The notes: a model not told the origin generated them from the letters alone. 64,000 nucleotides of DNA from CAVORB01 sp963698495 (GCA_963698495.1 CAVORB010000016.1:1-64000), one strand, 5' to 3'; shown: positions 42,635 to 51,316, numbered from the stretch's first letter. Numbers and translations are program-made.

Positions 42635-43097
42635 GGGGAGGGGTGGATGCCCCTCGATAGCGGCGTGACATTAGGGAGACTTGACGCGGATCGCGAATCC
42701 TTTTTGATCGATGCAGCGCCAAGGCGACTGACAACTCTGTCCCAGAAGCCGCCTGTCGCGCCCGTGCGCCGGACCAACAGGTGAACGCCGGTAGCGTCAC
42801 CGATGGATTCCGCGGTCGGAGCGCCAACGCCGCGAAAAGCGGGCGCTCGACCCACGGCCGCGATCGCAGCCACCATCACCCGGCGGGAGGACCGAGCCGT
42901 CAGGCTCACGAGGGAAGGCCCATTGGCCGCTGCGGGAAGGGGAGGTCGCACAGGTGCGCGTTCTCTGTCACGAACCGCGGCTGGTCAATGCCCTTGTCCC
43001 CCGGCGCCGTCGATGCTAGCGTCTCGTGTCCGACCGCGGTTCTCTTGCGCGGGGGACGACTTCTCCCTGTTTCCAACCGTCGGAGGCAACCCGCAGA
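42635..43097. other. Intergenic region before the DUF1538 operon
   Basis: About 460 nt with no supported gene. TTGACG at 42681-42686 followed after 16 bp by TTTGAT is a weak promoter-like pair. The GGAGG at 43082-43086 is the ribosome site of the DUF1538 gene. Short frames here translate to Arg/Gly/His-rich peptides without resemblance to known families. Confidence 0.35.
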
Positions 43098-44798
43098 TTG
43101 AGCGATCGCGAAATTCACTACGGCACCTACCTGGGCGCAATCAAGCGCCATAGGCGTCGCCTCAACTACTCCACCATCCTCGAGGCCGAACGGCTCCGGC
43201 CGCCGCCTCCACGGCTGCGGGTTGTCGATCTGCACCGCCTGCTGACCCCCTATGTCTCGGTGCGCCTCGCCGAGCAGCTGCGTGCCGTCGTGCCGCTGGC
43301 GCTGCTGCTGATCGCATTCCAGGCCTTGGCGCTGCGCACCTCGTTGCTGGACACCGAAACCGTCGTCCTCGGCATCCTGGCCGTCATCATCGGCCTGATG
43401 TTCTTCATGGAGGGGGTCAAGCGGGGCCTCATGCCCTTCGCCGAGAACGTCGGCTTCCACATGCCAGGCCGCATGCATCCGGGGGTGCTGCTCGGCTTCG
43501 CTCTGCTGCTGGGGGCCGCCGCCACCTTCGCCGAGCCGGCCATCGGCGCCCTGAAGGCGACCGCCGATGCCATCTCCAGCGAGCGCGCACCCTGGTTGCG
43601 GCAGCTCCTGGGCCCCTATTCGCTGTGGCTGGTTCTGGCCGTGGCCACCGGCGTCGGCCTGGCCGTGAGCCTGGGTATGCTCCGGCTGATGTTCGGCTGG
43701 CGACTCAAGGTGCTGGTGCTGATCATCGTGCCGCCGACGCTCGCGCTGACGATCTGGGCGGCACAGCAGCCCGCGCTGGCGCCGATCATCGGCCTGGCCT
43801 GGGACTGCGGCGCCATCACCACCGGACCGGTGACGGTTCCACTGGTGCTGGCCGTCGGCATCGGCGTCGCCGCGTCCACGGGCCGCGGCGACAACCCGCT
43901 GTCCGGATTCGGCATCGTCACGCTGGCCTCGTTGTTCCCGATCGTCGCCGTGCTCAGCGTCGCCGTCTATCTGACCGCCCAAGGTGCGGAGGCCATGCTG
44001 CCGGTCGACACCTCGCATGCAGAGGACTGGCATACGAAAAGCCCGTTCGCGGAGATCATCGGTGCCTTCCGTGCCATCGTGCCTTTGCTCCTGCTGCTCG
44101 TCCTGGTGCAGGTGCTGCTTCTGCGCCGCCGCATCCGCAAGCGCAATGTCTTCGTCTACGGCGTCACCATGGCCGTCGCCGGTATGGCGCTGTTCAATCT
44201 GGGCCTGACCGCCGGCCTCGTGACCCTGGGTGAGCAGGCCGGCGTTAACGTCCCCTGGGCTTTCTCGCCGCACTGGGAGACCGGTGCCCCGGCCCTGTAC
44301 CCGTTCGCGCTGGGCATCGCCGTGACCCTGATCTTCGCCTTCACTGTCGGCTACGGTGCGACCATCGCCGAGCCGGCCCTCAACGCCATGGGCATGACCG
44401 TCGAGAACCTCACCGACGGGGCCTTCCGTAAGCGCATGCTGCTGCACGCCGTGGCCGTCGGTGTCGGCTGCGGCGCGGCCCTGGGCGTCAGTCGCATCCT
44501 CTTCGACCTGCCCCTCTGGGCCTTGCTGTTGGCCGGCTATACGCTGGCTCTGGCGCTGACCATCTTGTCCCGCGAGGAGTTGGTGAACCTGGCCTGGGAC
44601 AGCGCCGGCGTGACCACCGGCCCGGTCACGGTGCCGCTGTTGATGGCGCTGGGCATCGGCATCGGCCATGTCGTGGAGGTCGCCGACGGCTTCGGCATCC
44701 TGGCCCTGTGCTCGGTGGGACCGATCGTGTCGGTGCTGATGACAGGGCTCTGGATCGACATCAAGACCCGTGGCCGCTTCAAGAGGAGAACCGCATGA
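43098..44798 (+). CDS. DUF1538 membrane protein, internally duplicated putative cation antiporter
   Basis: About twelve or more hydrophobic segments after a basic ~55-residue N-terminus. Two homologous halves repeat the same signatures: ATFAEPAIGAL (~142) and ATIAEPALNAM (~421), then TTGPVTVPL near 241-249 and again near 506-514. DUF1538 proteins of Halomonas (UmpA/UmpB) have been reported as a two-component Na+(Li+,K+)/H+ antiporter; here both halves are in one chain. I use TTG at 43098, preceded by GGAGG with an 11-nt spacer, giving 566 aa; GTG at 43026 lacks a ribosome site. Its TGA overlaps the next gene's ATG, so it is coupled to two PII-like proteins. Confidence 0.8.
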   Translation: MSDREIHYGTYLGAIKRHRRRLNYSTILEAERLRPPPPRLRVVDLHRLLTPYVSVRLAEQLRAVVPLALLLIAFQALALRTSLLDTETVVLGILAVIIGLMFFMEGVKRGLMPFAENVGFHMPGRMHPGVLLGFALLLGAAATFAEPAIGALKATADAISSERAPWLRQLLGPYSLWLVLAVATGVGLAVSLGMLRLMFGWRLKVLVLIIVPPTLALTIWAAQQPALAPIIGLAWDCGAITTGPVTVPLVLAVGIGVAASTGRGDNPLSGFGIVTLASLFPIVAVLSVAVYLTAQGAEAMLPVDTSHAEDWHTKSPFAEIIGAFRAIVPLLLLLVLVQVLLLRRRIRKRNVFVYGVTMAVAGMALFNLGLTAGLVTLGEQAGVNVPWAFSPHWETGAPALYPFALGIAVTLIFAFTVGYGATIAEPALNAMGMTVENLTDGAFRKRMLLHAVAVGVGCGAALGVSRILFDLPLWALLLAGYTLALALTILSREELVNLAWDSAGVTTGPVTVPLLMALGIGIGHVVEVADGFGILALCSVGPIVSVLMTGLWIDIKTRGRFKRRTA

Positions 44799-45178
44799 GT
44801 ACCGGCAACGAGCTCATCGTCCTGACCGGTGTCACGCTGCTGACCGCGGTCGTTCAGCGCGGCACCGCCGACATGGTGGTCCGGGTGGCCATGGAGGCCG
44901 GCGCCCAGGGCGCCACGGTGTTCCATGCCCACGGCAGCGGCATTCGCCAGAAGCGGATGGGTATCCTTGGCCTGACCGTGGACAAGGAGAAGGAGGTCAT
45001 CTACATCGTCGTCCCCGACGAACAGGCGGACCACATCTTCGAGCGCGTCTTCGTCACCGCGAAGATGGACACGCCCGGCATGGGCATCCTCTGGCTGACC
45101 CGGCTGGAGAAGATGGCCACCCACATCCCCCTCGACATCGCCGCCCGCTTCGGAGTGCACACGGAGCGTCGCGAGTGA
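44795..45178 (+). CDS. PII-like regulatory protein, first of pair
   Basis: 127-residue protein with the ferredoxin-like plan of PII signal proteins: a first strand and helix (LLTAVVQRGTADMVVRVAME), a GATVFHAHGSG turn, a shortened T-loop region (IRQKRMGILG), and the C-terminal TPGMGILWLT where PII has its nucleotide-binding B-loop. There is no tyrosine in the T-loop, so GlnD-type uridylylation is unlikely. ATG at 44795 overlaps the DUF1538 stop by 4 nt and its stop overlaps the second PII-like gene. It probably senses a nucleotide and gates the adjacent transporter, as SbtB or GlnK do for theirs. The ligand is unknown. Confidence 0.75.
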   Translation: MSTGNELIVLTGVTLLTAVVQRGTADMVVRVAMEAGAQGATVFHAHGSGIRQKRMGILGLTVDKEKEVIYIVVPDEQADHIFERVFVTAKMDTPGMGILWLTRLEKMATHIPLDIAARFGVHTERRE

Positions 45179-45543
45179 GCGTCCTAGGCCACATCGGCTA
45201 TGGGGTCGAGAAGAAGCTGATCACGGCCATCGTCATGAGCGGCCGCGGCCTCGAGCTCATGAAGCTTGTGGAGGAGCACCCCGGCGTGCTCTCGGTGACC
45301 CATCACCACTCCCGCGGCACCGATCGCCGCGGTCAGCGCCCGGGCAACCTGGTCTGGATCGAGCGCGACGTGGTCATGGCCCTGGTAGAGGCGCCCCACG
45401 CCGATCCGGTTTTCAAGCTGCTGTTCGACGCCGGCAACCTCGATGTCCCCCATCAGGGCGTCGTCTTCATGGAAGAGGTCTCCCGGGGCCATCCGATGAT
45501 GCCGTTCGCGGTAGGCTTCGAGGCCGACCAGCCGAAGGCATGA
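45175..45543 (+). CDS. PII-like regulatory protein, second of pair
   Basis: 122 residues, distantly similar to the preceding protein. It has the first strand KKLITAIVMSGRGLELMKLV, GVLSVTHHHSRG with a His/Arg-rich loop (GTDRRGQRPG) in the T-loop position, and a C-terminal VPHQGVVFMEEVSRGHPM block. No T-loop tyrosine. GTG at 45175 overlaps the upstream stop by 4 nt. Two divergent PII-like subunits encoded in tandem suggest a hetero-oligomeric regulator of the DUF1538 protein. Alternatively each could act on one half of the duplicated transporter. Both are inferences. Confidence 0.7.
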   Translation: MSVLGHIGYGVEKKLITAIVMSGRGLELMKLVEEHPGVLSVTHHHSRGTDRRGQRPGNLVWIERDVVMALVEAPHADPVFKLLFDAGNLDVPHQGVVFMEEVSRGHPMMPFAVGFEADQPKA

Positions 45544-45557
45544 GATGACGACCGGGG

Positions 45558-46240
45558 TTGGTGCTCCCCGCCTTTGTTCCCATCGGCAACGCGCTGATCG
45601 GGGTGGCCATCATGAGCGATCGACGGCGAACCGGTCTCCTGGGGAGCCTGACGGTCGCCCCGATCCGCGAGCTCTCGATCGTCTTCGCCGCCACGGGCAT
45701 CCCGCGCGGGCACGTTTGGGGTCCTGTTCCTCGGGCTGACCTCGCTCGCGGGACTCATCACCATCACCCTGAGCACGTACATGATCCTGAGCTCCGAGGC
45801 CCTTTACGAATGCTTGGCCCCGCTGCTGCGCCCGTTCGAGCGCGGTCGTCCCTATCGGGAACTGGCCGTGGAGCAACAACCTGCCCCGCGGGGGCAGCCG
45901 GAGGTGCTGGTGTCTGGGCTCGGGCGCTAAGGCAAGCGCTTGGCCCGGCGCCTGCGAAAGCACGGGCTCGCGGTCCTCGGCGTGGACTTCGACCCGGAGT
46001 TGGTGCATGGCTTGGGCGATACGGACCTGCTCGTGGGGTTCGGGGGCGGGGCGGATCCGGCCTTTCTGGACAGTCTGCCCCTTGCCGGCGCGGGGTGGGT
46101 TATCAGCACCCTGCCGGACATCGACCCCAACCGCGCCCTGCTGGACGCCGTGTACCAGCACCGCTGTGGCGGCGAGATCGTCGGGGTGGCCCGCGACGAG
46201 GCCCAGGGTACTGCGCTCTGGTGTGCCGGAGTGCGGCCCG
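45558..46240 (+). pseudogene. Remnant of a CPA2/Kef-type cation:proton antiporter with TrkA-N domain
   Basis: Frame 1 (from 45558) reads LPAFVPIGNALIGVAIM... TVAPIRELSIVFAATGI, the late transmembrane part of CPA2 antiporters. Near 45711-45720 (CACGTTTGGG) the homology jumps one frame into FGVLFLGLTSLAGLITITLS and runs on to an NAD-binding motif reading GLGR-stop-GKRLARRL. The TAA at 45928-45930 stands where a Tyr/Phe codon of the GLGRFG motif belongs. The TrkA-N domain then stays open to about 46240. The first ~270 residues of the antiporter are missing, cut off a few bases after the PII-like gene. Three independent lesions make it a clear pseudogene. Confidence 0.82.
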
Positions 46241-46264
46241 ATCTCAGCCGATCTGCAGGCGGCG

Positions 46265-47056
46265 TTGAAAGACGAAACTGCACGGGGACTCGATGCCCTG
46301 ATCGAACCCTATCGGAAACGTCTCAGGACAAAACGCAAGGTGCTGATGGGCACACCCTGTACGGAAGTGATCCACGAGGTGTTGCGCGAGGGGCACGATC
46401 TGGTGATCAAGGTCCCGGAGGATCCCAGCTGGCTGGCCCTGCAGTTCGGCAGCAACGACATACACCTGCTGCGCAAATGTCCTTGCCCGGTCTGGTTCAT
46501 CACGTGCCAAGCGCCTAAAGCCTACCGGCGTATCCTTGCCGCGGTCGATCTGCCCGGTGGCTACGCCGCCGAGGAATGGGAAACGCGAGAGACTTTGAAT
46601 CGCCAGATACTGGAGATGGCCGGCTCGATGGCGCTGGCGGAATTCGCCGAGCTGCATGTGGTGCATGTTTGGGAGGCGATCGGCGAAGGAGTCATGCGCA
46701 GCGCGTCTTTTCGCATGCCGGAGGAAGAGGTGGCCGCCTACCTCGATGGGGTGAGGCGGCACCACGAAGCCAGTCTGGACGCACTGTTGCATGAGCTGGA
46801 AAGCGCCATGGGATCGGGCACCTTGGCATTCCTGAAACCGCGAACGCATCTGGTGAGAGGGTCGCCGAGCAAAGAGATTCCAGCGTTGGCCGAACGACTC
46901 AAGGCTGATCTCGTCGTCATGGGCACGGTAGGGCGCAGCGGCATTCGCGGCCTTATCATGGGCAATACGGCCGAGACGGTTCTCTATCAGCTCGACTGCT
47001 CCGTGGTCGCGATCAAGCCCCCGGGTTTCGTCTCGCCCGTCGCCGTATCGAGCTGA
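46265..47056 (+). CDS. UspE-like tandem universal stress protein, N-terminally truncated
   Basis: Two Usp domains. The first keeps only its later part (from about LKDETARGLDALIEPYRKRL to CPCPVWFIT), lacking ~60-70 residues. The second is whole and ends with the UspE-type nucleotide motif GTVGRSGIRGLIMGNTAET. The frame continues upstream to 46007, but beyond ~46240 the DNA belongs to the antiporter remnant in another frame, so a deletion probably fused the two. TTG at 46265 is nominal. ATG at 46346, with AAGG upstream, would give 236 aa including the whole second domain and may be what is made. It could be functional as a one-and-a-half-domain protein or be decaying. Confidence 0.7.
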   Translation: MKDETARGLDALIEPYRKRLRTKRKVLMGTPCTEVIHEVLREGHDLVIKVPEDPSWLALQFGSNDIHLLRKCPCPVWFITCQAPKAYRRILAAVDLPGGYAAEEWETRETLNRQILEMAGSMALAEFAELHVVHVWEAIGEGVMRSASFRMPEEEVAAYLDGVRRHHEASLDALLHELESAMGSGTLAFLKPRTHLVRGSPSKEIPALAERLKADLVVMGTVGRSGIRGLIMGNTAETVLYQLDCSVVAIKPPGFVSPVAVSS

Positions 47057-47127
47057 GCACCCGCACCAGCCGTCTCCCCCGCGCTTGGCCGTCAAAGTCC
47101 CCGAGGTCATCCGCGTCGACACGACCG

Positions 47128-48642
47128 TCATGGCACGGCGGGCGTCACGTATTCGCGGTCGGCGATCAAGCGGGCCCAGGACAGGGGGCTCACTTCGGCC
47201 GCCGAGAAGGTGTCGGCCGCCAGGGTGGCGCCCGCGGTGATCAGAGGCGGCAACAGCAGCAGCCAGGCGGTCTCGCGCCAGCCGCGCCTGGGAATCTGCT
47301 CTTCCGGCCAGGGGGCGGCTATGGGCCGGAACCAAGCACGCCAGAGGATGGGAAGGAAGTAAGCGGCATTCAGCAGGCTCGACGTCCACAGGACCCAGAC
47401 CGCCCAATCCATGCCGGCGGCGGTGGCACCGTCGGTTAGCCAGGCCTTGCTGACCGCGCCCGCGGTCAGCGGCATCCCCATCATGCCGAGTGCGCCGATG
47501 GAAAAGGCGATCGTGGTGAGCGGCATGCGCCGTCCCGCGCCGTCCATCTCGCTGACATTGTGGATTCCCAGGGTCTCCGCGTAGTTGCCGGCGCAGAAGA
47601 ACAAAGTGATCTTCATGATGCCCTGGTGCACCAGATGTACCAAGCCGCCGACCGTGCCGATGGGGCCGAACAAGGCTACGCCGAGGGCGATGTAGGACAC
47701 CTGGCTGACGGTGGAAAACGCCAGCCGCCTCTTCAGATCGTCCTGGAACAGGGCGCGAACGCTGCCCCAGACGATGGTGACGGCCGCGAACAGGGCCAGC
47801 GGCGCCAGCAGGCTCAACGACTGTGCGAATTCGATGCCGTAGATCTCGTAGACGATGCGCACGATGCCGAAGGCTCCGGCCTTGACCACGGCCACGGCAT
47901 GCAGCAGGGCCGAGACGGGTGCAGGAGCCACCATCGCCTGAGGCAGCCAGCCGTGCAGGGGGACGATGGCCGCCTTGACGCCGACGCCGGCGATCAACAG
48001 CACGAAGATGATCTGCAGCTGCGCGACGTACTCCGACCCGAGTGCCGCGGCGATGCCGGTGTGGGCGAACTCCGTATGCCCGAGCAGGTGATGCAGCCAG
48101 ACGATGCCGGTCAAAAGCACCGTGCCCCCGATCAAGGTGTAGGCGAGATAGACGGTGCCCCCGCGCATCGCCTGTTCGGTACCGCGGTGCACGACCAGCG
48201 GGAAGGTCGACAGGGTCAGCAGCTCGTAGAAGACGAAGAAGGTGAACAGGTTCGCCGCCATGGCGATGCCCATGGTGGCCGTGACGCAGAGGCTGAAGAA
48301 GCCGAAGAAGCGGCTCCGATTGGGCGATCGCTCGAGGTAGCCGATGGCGTAGAGGGTGGTGAGAAGCCAGAGCACGGCCGAGAGGGTGACGAACAGGAGG
48401 CCCAGGGCGTCGGCCTTGAATGCGAGATCCAGACCGGGCAGGACGGAAAAGCGCACCCCATAGGTTTCACCCGCACGCACGCCGGCAAGCAGCAGAAAGA
48501 CCAGCACCAGCTTGGCCAGGGCGCCGAGCAGGTTGAGGGACGTGCGCGTGGCGACCCGGTCTTCGGGCAGGGCGAAGATCACCAGGCCCGGCAACAGTGA
48601 GGAGGCCAGCACTGCGAGCGGCAGCCACTCGTTGGCGCTCAC
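47128..48642 (-). CDS. Mrp-type antiporter second D subunit (MrpD/NuoM-like)
   Basis: 504-aa, ~14-helix antiporter-like protein homologous to MrpD, MrpA-N and NuoL/M/N. The TM5-type acid lies in FFVFYELLTLSTFPLV, the broken-helix lysine region in KAAIVPLHGWLP, and the following basic segment in DDLKRRLAFSTVSQVSY. It is the last gene of the Mrp operon, taking the position of the missing MrpA large subunit. GTG at 48642 overlaps the upstream stop by 4 nt. Its end faces the truncated Usp gene 71 nt away. Confidence 0.87.
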   Translation of the reverse strand: MSANEWLPLAVLASSLLPGLVIFALPEDRVATRTSLNLLGALAKLVLVFLLLAGVRAGETYGVRFSVLPGLDLAFKADALGLLFVTLSAVLWLLTTLYAIGYLERSPNRSRFFGFFSLCVTATMGIAMAANLFTFFVFYELLTLSTFPLVVHRGTEQAMRGGTVYLAYTLIGGTVLLTGIVWLHHLLGHTEFAHTGIAAALGSEYVAQLQIIFVLLIAGVGVKAAIVPLHGWLPQAMVAPAPVSALLHAVAVVKAGAFGIVRIVYEIYGIEFAQSLSLLAPLALFAAVTIVWGSVRALFQDDLKRRLAFSTVSQVSYIALGVALFGPIGTVGGLVHLVHQGIMKITLFFCAGNYAETLGIHNVSEMDGAGRRMPLTTIAFSIGALGMMGMPLTAGAVSKAWLTDGATAAGMDWAVWVLWTSSLLNAAYFLPILWRAWFRPIAAPWPEEQIPRRGWRETAWLLLLPPLITAGATLAADTFSAAEVSPLSWARLIADREYVTPAVP

Positions 48643-50108
48643 GAGCCCGCTCCCAGCAGCCGCATCAGCTCCACGCCGCGCAGGCCCAGCAGGACACTGG
48701 CGGCGGCGAGCGCGAAGGCGCTCCACTCGAGCGTCCGCGGCACGGCGGCGACCGTTTCTGGTTCGGCCGGGCCGGCGGGGGGGGCCAGGAAGGCCTGGCG
48801 CAGTACGCGAAAGACATACAGGGTCGCCAACAGGCCGCCGGCCAGGGCCACGACGGCGATCATCCAGTATCCCTGCGCCAATGCCGCCTCGATGATCTGC
48901 CACTTGGCGAGAAAGCCCGAGGACGGCGGCAGGCCCATCAGGGTCATGCCGGCCAAGCCGAAGGCGAACAGGGTGACCGGCAGGCGATTCACCGCTCCCG
49001 CAAGCCCGGCGACGGTCTCCTGGCCTGTCGCCCTGATCATCACCCCTGCGGCGGCGAACATGCCGGCCTTGGCCAGACCGTGGGAGTAGACCTGCATCAC
49101 GCCGGCCTGCAAAGCCTCGGGCTGCGCCAGCAGGGGAAAGATCAGGAACAGGTAACCGAGTTGAGCCACGGTGGAATAGGCGATCAGGTGCTTGAGCTTC
49201 GCGGCACGGATAGCTCGATAAGACCCCCAGAAGATCGCGAGCGCGCCGAGCAGTGCCGCCAGCCAAGCGGCGACGACGGGCAGCAGGGGCTGAAGGGGAC
49301 CGGTCCATAGCCGCAGGATGAGGTAGAAGGAGGCCTTGACCACCAGCGCCGACAACAATGCGGACACCGGCGCCGGGGCGCTGCCGTGGGCCGGCGGCAG
49401 CCAGAAGTGGAATGGAAACAGGGCGGTTTTGAGCATCAGGCCGACCACCATCAGGCCGGCGCTGATCCAGACCAGGCGCGGCGCCTCGGCAGTCACCAGC
49501 GGCGTCAACGTGGCGATGGACACCGTTCCGTAGGCGCCGTAGATCAGTGCGACGCCAAGCAGATAGGCGCCGGAGCCGACGAGGCTGGCGAACAGGTAGC
49601 GCAAGGCCGCGGCCAGCTGCCGGGCGCCGCCGCCCGCGGCCACGATGCCGACGGATGCCAGGCCGATCAGCTCCAAGGTCACATACAGATTGAACAGGTC
49701 GGCGGAGACGAGCAGGGCATTGATGCCGGCGATCAGGAATCCCGTCAGCGGCCAGAACCATGCGCCGGCCCCGTCGTCGGCCTTGAAATAGGTGCGTGCG
49801 TAGACCGCCAGCGGCAGCGCCACCGCCTGCGTCAGGATCAGCATCGCGGCCGACAGGCCATCGGCGGCGACGTCGATGCCAAGGGGCGCCCCCCAGCCGC
49901 CGACCGCATGCAGGGTTCCCGGTCCGCCCGCGCCGACCGTAGCCGTCCCCCCGCCCGCCAGGATTTCTACGGCGAGCGTGATGGCCAGCCAGAGCTGCAT
50001 GCCCAGCCCGGCCAACGCCGCCCAGGCTCCGCGCCCGGGTCCGAGCACGAAGGCCAGCGTCGCCCAGCCGAGCGGCAGCACGATGAGCCAGATCAGCGGG
50101 TCAGTCAC
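48639..50108 (-). CDS. mrpD: Mrp-type antiporter subunit D (MnhD/MrpD)
   Basis: 489-aa polytopic proton-translocating subunit. TM5 Glu is in NLYVTLELIGLASVG, the PAHGSAPAPVSALLSAL and KLKHLIAYSTVAQLGYL blocks are characteristic of MrpD/NuoN. ATG at 50108 overlaps the mrpC end. With the second D-type protein it supplies the two antiporter-like modules of the complex. Confidence 0.9.
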   Translation of the reverse strand: MTDPLIWLIVLPLGWATLAFVLGPGRGAWAALAGLGMQLWLAITLAVEILAGGGTATVGAGGPGTLHAVGGWGAPLGIDVAADGLSAAMLILTQAVALPLAVYARTYFKADDGAGAWFWPLTGFLIAGINALLVSADLFNLYVTLELIGLASVGIVAAGGGARQLAAALRYLFASLVGSGAYLLGVALIYGAYGTVSIATLTPLVTAEAPRLVWISAGLMVVGLMLKTALFPFHFWLPPAHGSAPAPVSALLSALVVKASFYLILRLWTGPLQPLLPVVAAWLAALLGALAIFWGSYRAIRAAKLKHLIAYSTVAQLGYLFLIFPLLAQPEALQAGVMQVYSHGLAKAGMFAAAGVMIRATGQETVAGLAGAVNRLPVTLFAFGLAGMTLMGLPPSSGFLAKWQIIEAALAQGYWMIAVVALAGGLLATLYVFRVLRQAFLAPPAGPAEPETVAAVPRTLEWSAFALAAASVLLGLRGVELMRLLGAGS

Positions 50109-50403
50109 CCTCGTCCTCCGGCAGCTCCAGACGGCCGGTCAGGGCGTGCAGTCTGCGCACCAGGGCCAGCGCCAGCGCCGTGGCGGCGACGGCGACGACG
50201 ATGCCGGTGAGCACCATCGCCTGCGGCACCGGATCCGGCACGTCGCCGCGCTGCGCCAGGCCGACCAGCACGAGGAAGGCGCCGCTGCCCATCAGGTTGA
50301 AGGCGAGCACGCGGCGCAGCAGCTGTGCGATCAGGGCTACGCCCGCCACGCCGAGCGCGAAGAGGGCGACGCCCACCAGCGCGAACAGGAGGCCGGTCGT
50401 CAT
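50101..50403 (-). CDS. mrpC: Mrp-type antiporter subunit C (NuoK-like)
   Basis: 100-aa protein with three hydrophobic helices, homologous to MrpC/MnhC and NuoK. Helix 2 carries FNLMGSGAFLVLVGLA, and helix 3 begins after DPVPQAMVLTGIVVAVA, a family landmark (DP.PQALVLTAIVI). ATG at 50403; its end overlaps mrpD by 8 nt. Confidence 0.9.
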   Translation of the reverse strand: MTTGLLFALVGVALFALGVAGVALIAQLLRRVLAFNLMGSGAFLVLVGLAQRGDVPDPVPQAMVLTGIVVAVAATALALALVRRLHALTGRLELPEDEGD

Positions 50404-50408
50404 TGCGC

Positions 50409-51056
50409 TTATCTCCCGTTCCGCGAGAGGAACAAGAAGAGCCCGGCGAGGATCAGCCCGAGCGAAACCGTCAGGCCCGCCTCGATCAACAGGATCAGCA
50501 GGCCCGCCCGGTCCGGAGGGAAACGCAGCAGGGCACCCTGGCTCAGCAGCGCTGCGGCGACGGCGAGGAACAAAGCGAAACCGGCCGCCAGCCCGATCCG
50601 CAGCCGCAGTCGCGGCGAGCGCCAGCCCGGCAGCAGGCCGACGAGGTGCAGCAGCACCGCCGCGGCGGCGAGCACCGAGCCGGCCTGGAAGGCACCGCCC
50701 GGCCGGAATGCGCCGGCCCAGAGGAGATAGACGGCGGCCAAGACCATTAGGGGCGCCGCCAGCCGCGCCGGGGTTCGCAGCACCGGATGTGCCGCCTTCG
50801 GCGCCGTCGTGCCTGCTTCGCTGCCGGCAGCCAGAATGCCCACCAGGGCCAGCAACAGCACGGCGACTTCAAGCAGGGTGTCGTAGCCACGGTAGTTGAG
50901 CAGCACGGCCGTGACCGGGTGGCTTACTCCGCTCTCGGCCAGGTGTGCTGTCACCGGCCCGCGCAGGTCCACGGCGGCGGGGCCCAGCTCGAGCATGGCG
51001 CCGATCGCTGCGGCCACGAAGGCCAGGGCAAGCAAGGTGACGGCGAGGGCTTTCAA
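50409..51056 (-). CDS. Fusion of MbhE-like and MrpB-like antiporter subunits
   Basis: 215 aa, about six helices. Residues 1-85 (with LLNYRGYDTLLEVAVLLLAL) resemble MbhE, the domain that forms the C-terminal end of MrpA in standard Mrp operons. Residues ~95-215 (VLRTPARLAAPLMVL, then FRPGGAFQAGSVLAAA) resemble MrpB/MnhB. TTG at 51056 overlaps the upstream stop by 4 nt (TTGA), which fixes the start; the open frame further upstream is not homologous. It precedes mrpC by 5 nt. Confidence 0.8.
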   Translation of the reverse strand: MKALAVTLLALAFVAAAIGAMLELGPAAVDLRGPVTAHLAESGVSHPVTAVLLNYRGYDTLLEVAVLLLALVGILAAGSEAGTTAPKAAHPVLRTPARLAAPLMVLAAVYLLWAGAFRPGGAFQAGSVLAAAAVLLHLVGLLPGWRSPRLRLRIGLAAGFALFLAVAAALLSQGALLRFPPDRAGLLILLIEAGLTVSLGLILAGLFLFLSRNGR

Positions 51057-51316
51057 GACGCTTCCTGCCGTCCCTTTCGGCGGCGCAGGGAGCCATAGGC
51101 ATCGAGGAGGAGTGCTCCGGTCAGGCCGGCGCCGATGGCCGCTTCGGCCAGGCCGATGTCGGGCGCCGAAAGCCGTGCCCAGGCGATCGTCATCAACAGG
51201 CCGAAGGCGATGAACAGGATGATGGCGCGATCCAGCCGCGGCGTGGTCAGTGTGCGCCAGGCGCTCCACAGCAAGGCCCAGGCCAGCAGCAGGTCGAAGG
51301 CGAGCGCGAGGGTCAT
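51053..51316 (-). CDS. MbhD-like Mrp subunit (DUF4040)
   Basis: 87-aa, three-helix protein. The segment LMTIAWARLSAPDIGLAEAA is the DUF4040/MbhD hallmark, in canonical operons part of the C-terminal half of MrpA. ATG at 51316 overlaps mrpG by 4 nt and its stop overlaps the MbhE-MrpB start. Having this as a free subunit is like the archaeal Mbh and the so-called ancestral Mrp clusters. Confidence 0.82.
   Translation of the reverse strand: MTLALAFDLLLAWALLWSAWRTLTTPRLDRAIILFIAFGLLMTIAWARLSAPDIGLAEAAIGAGLTGALLLDAYGSLRRRKGRQEAS

Noticed and set aside
42906..44669. 587-codon minus frame with His/Gln/Gly-rich translation over the DUF1538 gene
   Set aside because: Low-complexity shadow; the plus frame has repeated membrane-protein signatures and translational coupling to the next genes.
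48642..49761. Upstream extension of the second D-type Mrp subunit to 877 codons
   Set aside because: The extra N-terminal part is the out-of-frame reading of mrpD; homology begins at the GTG at 48642.
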